A stretch of 64,000 bases of DNA, taken from the NCBI GenBank assembly GCA_045636545.1, contig JAZTXR010000007.1, forward strand, positions 1-64,000. The letters run 5' to 3'. Both the position numbers and the translations under genes were made by a program. Each line of letters begins with the position of its first letter. Positions within the stretch are counted from its first letter, which is position 1. This document shows positions 26,328 through 34,818 of this stretch, in pieces. The notes beneath the pieces are model-generated. The model was not told the DNA's origin, made no database searches, and saw nothing but the letters and a program-made list of their open reading frames with translations. This DNA comes from HGM04593 sp045636545. Lineage in GTDB: Bacteria > Bacteroidota > Bacteroidia > Bacteroidales > Bacteroidaceae.

Positions 26328-27305
26328 TTATTTGTGCATTATTCGCTTGTATAAACTACAAACTTTTCGTGTCAGGAACATAAAGGCTCTTGTTGGTTGG
26401 TGTGTATAGTACAGCAGCATCTTTTCAAAAAAAGGCATTTTGAAATTGTATGTCTTTATGTCATGTATCAGTTGTTTCTGGAAGTGTGTGTCTGCCCATT
26501 GGGGTTTACGAAAACTGTTGCCACCATGCTCTCGCCAAAGATATACTCTGATACCGATATGCTCATTGGCGAATTCGTGGAACCATTCCTGTGGTATAGC
26601 CGCTTGCATTTCTTTCCAGAACATATCTTCATACTCGGCCGTGTGCTTGAAATTGCTGTATACGCTTTGTGCGTGTATACGATAGTTGTACAGCGGTTTG
26701 TTGATTATTTTTATAGCTTTGTCGCTATTAAAGGCTAGCCTGATGTTCATTATCGCATCTTCTCCGCATGTTATATGCCGTGGAATCTCGAAGGTCTTTT
26801 TGTTGAAAAGCTTCTTCCTGAATAATTTACCCCAAGGCGCTCCACCTTTCAGCCAGATGTTGTTCTTTATGAAATGAACTGTATCGATTGTCTTTTGATG
26901 CGATGGTATATCGTAAAATGTGTTGTTGTGGCTATCGGTGAAGTAGTTGTTGCATACTATAATGTCTGTTTCTTCGTCTACCTGCAAATGTAGTTGTTCA
27001 ATTGCATCATTTGTTAGTGTATCATCACTGTCTACGAATGTTATCCATTCACAATCATTTGCCTCTTCTACACCACGTGCACGTGCACGGGTTACGCCGG
27101 CATTCTCTTGGTGTATAACGGTAATACGTGGGTCTTTTTTTGCGTATTCATCGCATATCCTGCCGGCATTATCGGGGGAACCGTCGTTGATGAGTATCAG
27201 ACGAAAATTGGTATACGTTTGCGCAAGAATGCTTTCTATGCACTCTGCGATGTATTTTTCTACTTTGTAGACGGGTACAACAACTCCAATAAGACCCTGT
27301 TCCAT
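26328..27305 (-). CDS. GT2 family glycosyltransferase (shared-5' family 1)
   Basis: A protein of 325 residues. The donor half (VVVPVYKVEKYIAECIESILAQ, INDGSPDNAGRICDEYAKK, FVDSDDTLT) is shared with the genes at 24346 and 22418. The acceptor half has LKGGAPWGKLFRKKLFN, HITCGEDAIMNIRLAF, LYNYRIHAQSVYSNFKHTAEYEDMFWKE and a basic C-terminus. Note DSDD in place of DGDD. It is probably part of the same sequential assembly as its neighbours. Confidence 0.88.
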   Translation of the reverse strand: MEQGLIGVVVPVYKVEKYIAECIESILAQTYTNFRLILINDGSPDNAGRICDEYAKKDPRITVIHQENAGVTRARARGVEEANDCEWITFVDSDDTLTNDAIEQLHLQVDEETDIIVCNNYFTDSHNNTFYDIPSHQKTIDTVHFIKNNIWLKGGAPWGKLFRKKLFNKKTFEIPRHITCGEDAIMNIRLAFNSDKAIKIINKPLYNYRIHAQSVYSNFKHTAEYEDMFWKEMQAAIPQEWFHEFANEHIGIRVYLWREHGGNSFRKPQWADTHFQKQLIHDIKTYNFKMPFFEKMLLYYTHQPTRAFMFLTRKVCSLYKRIMHK

Positions 27306-27315
27306 TGTTTTGGCT

Positions 27316-28353
27316 TTAGAATTCTATTATTTCAAATGGTCTGTTGTTTATCAGCGATGCTATACCCGGATAGCCGCTTTTGTACATTCCACCGCTTTTT
27401 AATAGGAAAATTTTCTCGGCGTTTGCTATCATAAAGAAATCAAGAAATGTCTTTTCGTAGGTCTCGTATTCACAGGATATATTTTTGTCGTCAATATGTG
27501 TGATGTTGCCGGGGATGGTGTAGGTGAAATGGAGTTTTGCAGCCTCCTGTAGAAATGTTTTGCTGTCCGAATTTACAAGAATTCGTTTGCCAGGGTAGTT
27601 GCTGTGTAGTTTCTGCAGTTGAGTCAGGTTCTTTTCTATCAACTCTTTTTTCTCTTCAAGTGATAATTCTGCTTTTGCACCTGTTGTTTCATTGAAGTCG
27701 CCCAAAAGATTCAAAAAACGGAATGATGTACTGATGTAGTTGTCTTCTAACTCTTCTTTTATTGTGTCAATGCTTTTCTGCAGCCTAGGTGCAATGGTGA
27801 ACAGTTCGTTGAAGTTGTCGGCAAAAAGCTTGTTGTCAAATATACGCGCATTGGTTCTTACGTGAAATTCACGCTTATTGCTTTTCAACCATCTGTTAAA
27901 CCAGGTTCTTTGATTGTCGGCTTCTTTTATTGTGCCGGCAATGGAATAGATATAACAAATATCAGTCGTCTGGGTGTTGTAGTTGAGCTCATTGCTTTCT
28001 ATGCACCAGTTGACCTTGTTCGGAATTAGAAAGGAAGTGAGCTTGAACGGTGATGTGAACAGTATCTTGAAATCAATGTCCAGTTCCTTGCATAATTGAT
28101 ACATTGACATTATGCCCTTGATTCTGTCTGCAAGGCCACCACTGTTGAGCTTGTTGTCATAAATACATACGACCCGCTTTTGTTCCTGTCTGCGCGTTTG
28201 TTTGTGTTTTGTGTATTCATTCAATGGGATAATTTTCCCGTTTTTGAAATCTTCGTTTATAAACAGGAGTTTTTGCCACAGCTTCTCTTCTTCATTATAG
28301 AAGAGTTTTGCGTATCTCCATTTTATGTTTCTTATAATTGAATTCAAATTCAT
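27316..28353 (-). CDS. Fucosyltransferase-like protein (weak assignment)
   Basis: A protein of 345 residues from ATG 28351-28353, overlapping the previous stop as ATGA. IYDNKLNSGGLADRIKGIMSMYQLCKEL resembles the N-terminal motif of fucosyltransferase-like proteins (GT11/GT23-type, GGLxxxLxxh). EKIFLLKSGGMYKSGYPGIASLI resembles the C-terminal sugar-nucleotide loop with its S-x-F/Y-x-x-x-A pattern. The middle is poorly conserved. It is most likely a glycosyltransferase of this operon. The family name is uncertain. Confidence 0.5.
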   Translation of the reverse strand: MNLNSIIRNIKWRYAKLFYNEEEKLWQKLLFINEDFKNGKIIPLNEYTKHKQTRRQEQKRVVCIYDNKLNSGGLADRIKGIMSMYQLCKELDIDFKILFTSPFKLTSFLIPNKVNWCIESNELNYNTQTTDICYIYSIAGTIKEADNQRTWFNRWLKSNKREFHVRTNARIFDNKLFADNFNELFTIAPRLQKSIDTIKEELEDNYISTSFRFLNLLGDFNETTGAKAELSLEEKKELIEKNLTQLQKLHSNYPGKRILVNSDSKTFLQEAAKLHFTYTIPGNITHIDDKNISCEYETYEKTFLDFFMIANAEKIFLLKSGGMYKSGYPGIASLINNRPFEIIEF

Positions 28354-29207
28354 AACCAATATCGATTGTTAAAACAATTCATAGGATAACCGAATATGTA
28401 TCCATTGCTTTTTGCCCAATTGAAGATTGAATCTGCTTGCTCTATGTATTCATTGAAGCACCACTCATGGCTGAATATTATAAGTTCACGTGCCTGCTCT
28501 TTGTTGTTATTGTAGTATTCAAACATTGTGTTGACATTTTCCCATCTTTGGGCAATATGTTCCAGACGGAAATCGGTTTTTATAAAATATAGTCCGCTAA
28601 TAGTGTCGGCCAGGACGTTCTCTTTATCCAATAATGAGGAATTCTGTTTGTTCAAATAGTAATTTTTTCTTTTTTTGCTGTTCCAGCTCCAGTCATCACA
28701 TGTGAGAAAGCCTGTGCATCCTTTCTTTTTCAGGTTATTGCATGTCGTTTTGTTGCCAGCAAAGTTGTGTAAACGTGGTATCTTGTCTAATATGATGTCT
28801 GTTCCAATAGAATCTGATACCTGTTTGTAGAATTTTTCGATGTCGTTTTTTTTGTGCTTGTCACTATTGCCATGGTAGCCCCATTTTAACCAATTGCTAT
28901 TGTCTACCAGTTCTTGTGCGTGCTTGCTGTTTATGTTAAAATCTCCTTGCACATAAAGGCTTATAGTAATTCCATATTTATTGTGCCACTCTTTAAGTTT
29001 TGCCAAGGTGGGATTCTGGAATATAGTGTTGCCATTGTATGTGGATAAATCTTTTGTTATTTCTGCTACGTCGTCCAATGAGAAATGGCAAAGTCTTTGC
29101 TCTATGCTGTTTTCAATGCGTTGCAAGTGGACGATGTGTTTATTGTTGATATTTTGAGTACATCCAACAGCAAGCGTGGCAATGAGGAGCAATAATGTTT
29201 GTTTCAT
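28350..29207 (-). CDS. Lipoprotein with polysaccharide-deacetylase-like fold (tentative)
   Basis: A protein of 285 residues from ATG 29205-29207, overlapping the previous stop as TAATG. MKQTLLLLIATLAVGCTQ is a clear lipoprotein signal with lipobox LAVGC (C16). The mature part has FSLDDVAEITKDL, WLKWGYHGNSDKH, CDDWSWNSK and IIFSHEWCFNEY. These are arranged like the D-D, H-x-x-x-H and late-H motifs of polysaccharide deacetylases (NodB fold), but not canonical. It may modify the polymer outside the cytoplasm. It is unusual to find it between two glycosyltransferase genes. Confidence 0.5.
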   Translation of the reverse strand: MKQTLLLLIATLAVGCTQNINNKHIVHLQRIENSIEQRLCHFSLDDVAEITKDLSTYNGNTIFQNPTLAKLKEWHNKYGITISLYVQGDFNINSKHAQELVDNSNWLKWGYHGNSDKHKKNDIEKFYKQVSDSIGTDIILDKIPRLHNFAGNKTTCNNLKKKGCTGFLTCDDWSWNSKKRKNYYLNKQNSSLLDKENVLADTISGLYFIKTDFRLEHIAQRWENVNTMFEYYNNNKEQARELIIFSHEWCFNEYIEQADSIFNWAKSNGYIFGYPMNCFNNRYWL

Positions 29208-30208
29208 TATAAACATCCTTTAAATAATTTGCGATACAGACAAAGATACCAAAAACCAAATATACCGGGGATGTAATTGTATAACTCTTTTTTAAGAATG
29301 CCTCTTTTGTCAGACAGTCTCTTGCTGAATAACTTGGGATTCTTGATTTTCAATTGTCGGTGGCATTCCATATACACCTCTCTCCTTTCCTTGTATGTAG
29401 GAAAGGTGAAAATATTTCCTAAAGCAATATTTCTGTAAAACAATAGTTGCCGTAGTATGGCTTCGTCTCTTGTCAGTTTTTTCCGCCGGCTCCACATGGA
29501 TGCTTCTTGGGTAATTGTCGCAAATGCCAAGATTTTCTTTCTCAGTTGCAATTTACCCATGATTGACGATTCGCGTACTTTGTATCTGTATGTATCTTCT
29601 TTAATTACATACATTGATTGTGCTGTGCACGCCAATTGGAAACTCCATAGATTGTCCTCGTTTAAAAGTCCCTCTTTGAAGTATAGCTTTTCTTTGCGCA
29701 GGAACTCCAACTTGCATAGTTTGTTCCATGCCATCATATACCATTGCTCGGTGAAGAATGTGTTGCGTATGTTGTCATTGTCCGGCAATGCGCCGTGCTT
29801 CAAAAGCAGTGGGGGGAATTTTATATCTGAACCAATGGTGTCATAGTTGCCAATGACAAAATCATATTTATGCTCTTTTAGTGGTTCGGCCAATAGTTCT
29901 ATGCAGTCGGGTGTTATCTCGTCATCGCTGTCAAGGAAATAGATATACTCTCCTGTTGCTGCATCTATACCGGTGTTGCGTGCTGCCGAAAGTCCACGGT
30001 TTACACTATGGTGCAGTAACTTAAAGTTGATGTTGCCATTGTACTCTTTGATAAAGCGTTCTATAATAGCACAACTCCCATCAGGCGTGCAATCGTCAAT
30101 GACAATACATTCAATATCGCCTTTGTAGGTCTGTGCCGCCACTGATTTCAGGCTATCTTCAATATAAGGTTCTACATTGTAGACCGGTATAACGATTGTG
30201 ATTTTCAT
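29207..30208 (-). CDS. GT2 family glycosyltransferase (shared-5' family 2)
   Basis: A protein of 333 residues. ITIVIPVYNVEPYIEDSLKSVAAQ, IDDCTPDGSCAIIERF, HHSVNRGLSAARNTG and FLDSDDEITPD are near-identical to the gene at 25308. The C-terminal half diverges (DTIGSDIKFPPLLLKHG, QWYMMAWNKLCKLEFL, NEDNLWSFQLACTAQS). Its ATG overlaps the pyruvyl-transferase stop (ATGA). The high DNA identity of the 5' halves suggests recent duplication or gene conversion. Confidence 0.88.
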   Translation of the reverse strand: MKITIVIPVYNVEPYIEDSLKSVAAQTYKGDIECIVIDDCTPDGSCAIIERFIKEYNGNINFKLLHHSVNRGLSAARNTGIDAATGEYIYFLDSDDEITPDCIELLAEPLKEHKYDFVIGNYDTIGSDIKFPPLLLKHGALPDNDNIRNTFFTEQWYMMAWNKLCKLEFLRKEKLYFKEGLLNEDNLWSFQLACTAQSMYVIKEDTYRYKVRESSIMGKLQLRKKILAFATITQEASMWSRRKKLTRDEAILRQLLFYRNIALGNIFTFPTYKERREVYMECHRQLKIKNPKLFSKRLSDKRGILKKELYNYIPGIFGFWYLCLYRKLFKGCL

Positions 30209-31146
30209 CTTATTAATGTTATGTTGTCTGCTTCTGTCAGCCAGGTTTTATAGAATGAGCTGTTCTTGCCGTATGAGTTGTCAAAGAATATGACCTCTTT
30301 GCCCAATAGCAATGATAGTATTGCAACATGCAGTCGGGTTGTGTAAACCTTTTTATATTGGCTTACAAATTCAATGCCTTTCTTTACTTGGTGTGGACGA
30401 AAAATCCAATTGGCATATATGTCGGGAATTCTTCCAAGGCGTTTTTTGTGCCATAGTAACTTGTCCAGGTAGGTCTTTGCTTTGAACTGTTGTTCCATTG
30501 TCGGCCAGTCGCAAGTGTCAAGCGTTGCCTCATCCTCTGTTATGTAAGAATTGAAATCATATTCGCTAAATTCGGGATCGTTCCTTTTAAGGAATAGTGC
30601 TCTGTCGCTCTCTTTTCTGCTGAATTTTTTTAGTAGCTTGTCTGTAATGCAGAATGCCATATCGGGTACAAGCAAAAGGTTGCAGGTGAGTGCCTTTTGC
30701 AAAAATTCAAGGCTGCCGGTGTCTCTTGCACATATATGCAGGTTCTTATGAGCGTTGAAAATCTTTGTATCCTCCTCAAAAACATTCCTGTCCTTGTAGA
30801 ATACAGTTTGAGGCAAGATGATAATCTTGTTGTTTGGGTATGCCTTTACAACCTCAAGGCGTAGTTCCTGGTGTCTGCGCCAAAGGTCGCCGAAATTGCC
30901 GCCGCCTTGCATAAGTATGATGGTGTTTGGAGACAGTGGACGGTATTTGTATGTCTCAACAGATGCGGTATATAAGCATTTGTGCGGTATATTCTTCAAG
31001 AAATGCTTTGTTCCCTCCCAAATGAGTGTGTCGCCGATGTTTGTGTAGTATGGAACATCAAGCAGTACATAGTTATTATCGATTAAAGATGCAATGTTGC
31101 TATGTATGCACTCTTTGAGTTGAGCGATTTTTTCTTGGCTTGTCAT
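30205..31146 (-). CDS. Polysaccharide pyruvyl transferase family protein
   Basis: A 313-residue PF04230-type protein. LDVPYYTNIGDTLIWEGTKHFL is the family start (G-D-x-L-I). ILMQGGGNFGDLWRRHQELR is the central glycine-rich motif. TRLHVAILSLLLGKEVIFFDNSYGKNSSFY is the C-terminal H and nucleotide/PEP-binding region. It would add a pyruvate ketal from PEP to a sugar, giving the polymer negative charge. It overlaps the radical SAM gene by 4 bases. Confidence 0.88.
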   Translation of the reverse strand: MTSQEKIAQLKECIHSNIASLIDNNYVLLDVPYYTNIGDTLIWEGTKHFLKNIPHKCLYTASVETYKYRPLSPNTIILMQGGGNFGDLWRRHQELRLEVVKAYPNNKIIILPQTVFYKDRNVFEEDTKIFNAHKNLHICARDTGSLEFLQKALTCNLLLVPDMAFCITDKLLKKFSRKESDRALFLKRNDPEFSEYDFNSYITEDEATLDTCDWPTMEQQFKAKTYLDKLLWHKKRLGRIPDIYANWIFRPHQVKKGIEFVSQYKKVYTTRLHVAILSLLLGKEVIFFDNSYGKNSSFYKTWLTEADNITLIR

Positions 31147-32237
31147 TTGAACACTCTCTTTAGTGTGTATTTTAATTTACTTTTAACAATTTTACCCTTG
31201 ATGTAGCAGTTTGTGCTTGCTTTTTTCAATACCGAGTACTCTTTATTGCTTTGCCACAGTTTGGTACTCATAAAATGCTTCATTTCAGGCTTGAGCCATT
31301 CGCTGCCGTCGGTGCATGTGCGATTCCTCAATTCTGCATACGTTGGCGCTTCAAGTTGTGGTATGTTGCCCAATGCTAAAAATGCGTGTCCATTATAGCA
31401 GTGGTGTTGGTTGCAATTGTTACCAATGGCCTTGAATTTGATAGGCTCTTCTATGTTTTCAAAAATATTCTCTGAACGGTATGAACAGTAACATTGTGTC
31501 ATCATTCCAGTGGCAAGGTTCAGGTAGAAAGACCAGTCTCCTGCATAGCAGAACTCCTTGCGCTTCTTTTCAAAAATAGATAGTTTATATTCAAAAAGCG
31601 TTGATTTGAAATTTGCCCAGGTCTTTTCATATTCCTCTCTTGGTAGGGATGTGAGAATTGGTAATTTTTCTGGGTCGCGTTCGTCGCGGGCTATCGTTAT
31701 GTGACAGACAGCACCGACATTTTCAATTGCAGCCTGTTTCATCTCCTCAATGTATGGTATCCATTCGTCCGAGGGTGTCGCTTCTAAGGTAAAGGAGCAA
31801 CCGGCATCCCTCACCTTTATGATATTTGCGAAGAACCGTTCAAGCAGTCCTTTTCTTTTCAGTTCCAAATAGTGGTATGAGAACTTGAAGAAGAGGCGTT
31901 TGGTCAGTTCTGCAGGAAATTCTGCAATTTCATCAAAACGCTTTGATACCGTAGCATTGGTAACTACCATAACATAGTGTCCCTCCTCAAGCAGTGCTTT
32001 GATGTAGCCTATTGTTTCAGGTGGCAACAAAGTTTCACCTCCACCACACAGGTTTATAAGGCAAGTACCACCCAATCGTTCTTTGGACAAGGCCTTCCTG
32101 ACATGCTCCGGGGTGTAGTTGAACTTCGGTAGCTTGGCTTCGAACAGGCGATGCATTGTTATGTAGCAGTAATCACAGCGTAGTGTACAACCGGTAACCG
32201 GAACATAGCAGTCAATAAAGCGCTTAATGCTATCCAT
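31143..32237 (-). CDS. Radical SAM protein of unknown substrate
   Basis: A protein of 364 residues from ATG 32235-32237, overlapping the flippase stop as TAATG. The frame open to 32486 upstream is a shadow of the flippase gene. The N-terminus GCTLRCDYCYITMHRLFEA has the CxxxCxxC iron-sulfur motif (C17, C21, C24). NLCGGGETLLPPETIGYI is the SAM-binding GGE motif, and VVTNATVS follows. The C-terminal part has scattered cysteines (FCYAGDWS, QCYCSYRSE, CNQHHCYNGH) that may bind a second cluster, as in SPASM proteins. A role in sugar modification or in directing a glycosylation step is inferred from position only. Confidence 0.8.
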   Translation of the reverse strand: MDSIKRFIDCYVPVTGCTLRCDYCYITMHRLFEAKLPKFNYTPEHVRKALSKERLGGTCLINLCGGGETLLPPETIGYIKALLEEGHYVMVVTNATVSKRFDEIAEFPAELTKRLFFKFSYHYLELKRKGLLERFFANIIKVRDAGCSFTLEATPSDEWIPYIEEMKQAAIENVGAVCHITIARDERDPEKLPILTSLPREEYEKTWANFKSTLFEYKLSIFEKKRKEFCYAGDWSFYLNLATGMMTQCYCSYRSENIFENIEEPIKFKAIGNNCNQHHCYNGHAFLALGNIPQLEAPTYAELRNRTCTDGSEWLKPEMKHFMSTKLWQSNKEYSVLKKASTNCYIKGKIVKSKLKYTLKRVFK

Positions 32238-33769
32238 TATCCTTTTCTTTTTATTTTGCTTAATATGATAGACTTTAAATAGTATCTCTCCGATTTGTTG
32301 AATATAACAGTCAGGTTCAACAAGGCAGCTATGCCTGCAACGCAGGCCATTGTCACAAAGAGATTTACCCAATTGTCTGTCGGCATGAAAGTCTTTGTTG
32401 CAAAGCCAATCCCAACAACTATGCCCAAACCACAAATGGCTTTGAACATCGACGGGAACAGGGCGTTCCATTTTTGGCCGATACATTTAGCGCCGTATAT
32501 TGGCGTAAACAACGCATTGCGTAGTCCTCCTTGGACTGCGCTTGTAAGTGCGATTGCCCAAATTCCAAGGTCGGTAGTCTTCAATAGGATGAATATTACA
32601 AGTGTGTTAAGTAGGCCGGCTGCCAACAGTACCAAGGATGGTACACGGAGTTTGTTTGCCGTGGCAAAGAGACCGAATACCGGGTTTATGCTGCCACCGA
32701 AAATCATAGGTGTTACGGTTACAATGGTCAGCCAATGAAGGTTGTTTGCATCTTCTCCCGGTACCCAAAGTGAATAGAAGGCATCGCTGAATACTATGAG
32801 CAGTCCAATTGCTATTGAAACGAATAGTCCCACTATTTTTATTGACTTTCTTACCAGAGCATAGAGTTCGGTTTTCTTTCCTTCGGCATAAAGTATGTTG
32901 AATTTAGGATAGAAAGAACCCGATAAAGATGCCAAGAAACTCAAAACAAGCGAGGGCATTGTCTTTGAAAGCGAATATTCACCTGTGGCTGCTGCGCTTA
33001 TGAATATGTTTGTTATAAGCAAATCCAATTGATACAGCAGTAGGTTGCTCAATTGGTTGACAGAGTTCCAAATCCCAGAGAATGTGACCTCTTTGAGTTT
33101 CTGCCAAGAGAAATATCTTTTGGGTTTAATGGGTATTTCGGGAAGATAGTCGTGTTTGAACTTGAAATTATAATATACTCCTAAAAGTGCCGAAATGAAT
33201 GCCGACAAGCTCAGGTAGACGATTGATGGCCTGAGACAGGCAAAAAGTAGCAGTATAAGGCCTACACGTACAGCGTTCTGTATCAAGGAACGTGAAACGC
33301 TGACATCTATCTTGTTTTTTATGTAACAGCCACAAGCCAGAATACCGGTGCTCAAACCTAGTAGCATGGACAGTGCGGTGAATGCAAATAGCCACTTGAC
33401 ATCTGATAATAGATAATCCGGGATGTTAAGGATAAGTGGAAGATAGCATATTGTAATGATTGAGAGTATTGTGAAAAGCGCCGACAGGACAAGATTGGCA
33501 AGAAATACGGAGTTGAAATAATAGCTTGCTCCTTCGTGGTCTCCTTGATACAGCCGCATTGTAATGAAGCGCCCGGCCATGGAGCCTACGGCAGTGGTGA
33601 TGATGGAGGTGTAACCAATCATATTGTTTATGAGTGGAATGAAACCGTATGCCTCACGGCCAATGTTGTTGACAATGTATGGTGTCAGGAAGAATGATAT
33701 TCCCAAGTTTATGACAAACAACAAGATGTTGAATATCATGTTCCTGGACAGTTGTCTGTTGTCTCCCAT
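32237..33769 (-). CDS. wzx: Wzx-type oligosaccharide flippase (MATE/MOP superfamily)
   Basis: A 510-residue protein with about 12-14 hydrophobic segments. The start NRQLSRNMIFNILLFVINLGISFFLTPYIVNNIGREAYGFIPL is the polysaccharide-transporter (Polysacc_synt) N-terminus. It would flip undecaprenyl-linked repeat units to the periplasmic face for polymerisation by the Wzy candidate. It is the only flippase in the operon. It lies 33 bases after the phosphatase gene and overlaps the radical SAM gene start. Confidence 0.9.
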   Translation of the reverse strand: MGDNRQLSRNMIFNILLFVINLGISFFLTPYIVNNIGREAYGFIPLINNMIGYTSIITTAVGSMAGRFITMRLYQGDHEGASYYFNSVFLANLVLSALFTILSIITICYLPLILNIPDYLLSDVKWLFAFTALSMLLGLSTGILACGCYIKNKIDVSVSRSLIQNAVRVGLILLLFACLRPSIVYLSLSAFISALLGVYYNFKFKHDYLPEIPIKPKRYFSWQKLKEVTFSGIWNSVNQLSNLLLYQLDLLITNIFISAAATGEYSLSKTMPSLVLSFLASLSGSFYPKFNILYAEGKKTELYALVRKSIKIVGLFVSIAIGLLIVFSDAFYSLWVPGEDANNLHWLTIVTVTPMIFGGSINPVFGLFATANKLRVPSLVLLAAGLLNTLVIFILLKTTDLGIWAIALTSAVQGGLRNALFTPIYGAKCIGQKWNALFPSMFKAICGLGIVVGIGFATKTFMPTDNWVNLFVTMACVAGIAALLNLTVIFNKSERYYLKSIILSKIKRKG

Positions 33770-33802
33770 TTTTGTGTTTTTGATGGTGTTGCTTTAAGTG
33801 TC

Positions 33803-34738
33803 CTAAATGCTATTCTGTAGCAATCTTTTTACGTGTTCAGTCTCTTGCTCGCTCATTTTGCATTTGGTGATGAAGTCTATGGAATCTTCGCTGTGCAGGT
33901 CGGTGCCGGCAACAGTGTATAGCCCGTTTGTGAGCAGCCAAAGTGCTTTCTTCTTCACCACCGGGCCGTAGCCGCCGGCAAGTGAGGCTAGGTTGAGCTG
34001 GAAACGGACTCCCTCGCTGTGGAGTCTGGTGTACTCGGCATTGTCGAGGTACATATACCTTTCGGGGTGGGCAAGCAATGGGTGGTAGCCCAATGACTTT
34101 ATCTGCTGCAGTGTTTCACGCATCTTTATGGGTGCGTTGTAGTATGATGTCTCCACAAGTATATGCTTGCCGCTTGTGCCGATGGGGAGGAGATTGTTTC
34201 TCCCCTCCGTCACCTCGCTCTGCTCGTGCCACCTCCCCTCTGCAGCGGGGCGGAGCTTGTTGTTTTCATCTCCCTCCCCCAGCGGGTACTCCCTCTTTGG
34301 CAAAGAGGGAGAGTTTGGGGTTTTATTATCTCCCACTGCTTCGCTCCTCCCTCTTTGTAAAGAGGGGCAGTCTTTTGTAGGTGAGATTTCTCCCTGCGGT
34401 TCGAAATGACAAGCTGTGTTGTCCAATAGCTTACGCAGGTGGTTGTCTATCATATATTCGGCGGCGAGGCGTAGCTCTACACTGCCGTTGTAGGCGGCTT
34501 TCAACCTCTCAAAGCGGGCGCGCAGTTTCTCTGTGCTGTTGGGGCAGTCCTCCATTATGTGTGGGGTGAGCCACAGGGTTTTTATGCCCAGTGTCTCGTA
34601 TGTGGCAAGTATGCGCAGTGCCTCGTCAATGGTTTCCACACCATCGTCCATTCCCGGCAGTATGTGGGAGTGGTGGTCGGTAGCACCATGGAGGATGCCG
34701 CTTGCCGCTATTGTTGTTTTCTTACTGAAGAACCACAC
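33803..34738 (-). CDS. CpsB/YwqE-like tyrosine phosphatase with in-frame repeat insertion
   Basis: A 311-residue protein of the PHP-fold CpsB/Wzb-type manganese-dependent tyrosine phosphatases, normally about 240 residues. HGATDHHSHILPGMDDGVETIDEAL holds the metal ligands, TPHIMEDCPNSTE the next block, AAEYMIDNHLRKLL the third, and HPERYMYL and AGTDLHSEDSI the last ligands. Residues 110-182 (CHFEPQGEISPTK to EVTEGRNN) have no counterpart in the family and are translated repeat DNA, placed between LLDNTA and LLPIGTSGKHILVE. Its partner is the kinase encoded just upstream. The insertion may be tolerated as a surface loop. Confidence 0.88.
   Translation of the reverse strand: MWFFSKKTTIAASGILHGATDHHSHILPGMDDGVETIDEALRILATYETLGIKTLWLTPHIMEDCPNSTEKLRARFERLKAAYNGSVELRLAAEYMIDNHLRKLLDNTACHFEPQGEISPTKDCPSLQRGRSEAVGDNKTPNSPSLPKREYPLGEGDENNKLRPAAEGRWHEQSEVTEGRNNLLPIGTSGKHILVETSYYNAPIKMRETLQQIKSLGYHPLLAHPERYMYLDNAEYTRLHSEGVRFQLNLASLAGGYGPVVKKKALWLLTNGLYTVAGTDLHSEDSIDFITKCKMSEQETEHVKRLLQNSI
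34193..34411 (-). repeat. 219-bp composite repeat inserted in frame in the phosphatase gene
   Basis: Reading the minus strand, the insert begins TGTCATTTCGAACC...GAAATCTC, like the elements at 311-391 and 14106. It continues through CTCTTTACAAAGAGGGAGGA- and CTCTTTGCCAAAGAGGGAG-type hairpins, then G-rich blocks (GCAGAGGGGAGGTGGCACG, GTGACGGAGGGGAG) like those at 974-1100. The length is a multiple of three and no stop occurs in the host frame. Confidence 0.8.
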
Positions 34739-34739
34739 G

Positions 34740-34818
34740 TTTTAATAAGGTGAAATGTGAAAGGTGAAAACTGAAAGGTTGGTTTCATTCGCTTGCATAA
34801 GTTTTCCGCTTTTACCTT
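34740..34818. repeat. Short GTGAAAGGTGAAAA-type spacer motif
   Basis: Between the phosphatase and kinase genes lies GGTGAAATGTGAAAGGTGAA, then AACTGAAAGGTT, followed by the opposite-strand form CTTTTACCTTTCATTTTT. The motif AACTGAAAGGTT also occurs at 12136-12147. A weak hairpin is possible. Function is unknown. Confidence 0.4.

Noticed and set aside
31143..32486. Longer start for the radical SAM gene
   Set aside because: Codons before 32237 are a shifted reading of the flippase gene; the ATG overlapping the flippase stop fits the pattern of neighbouring genes.
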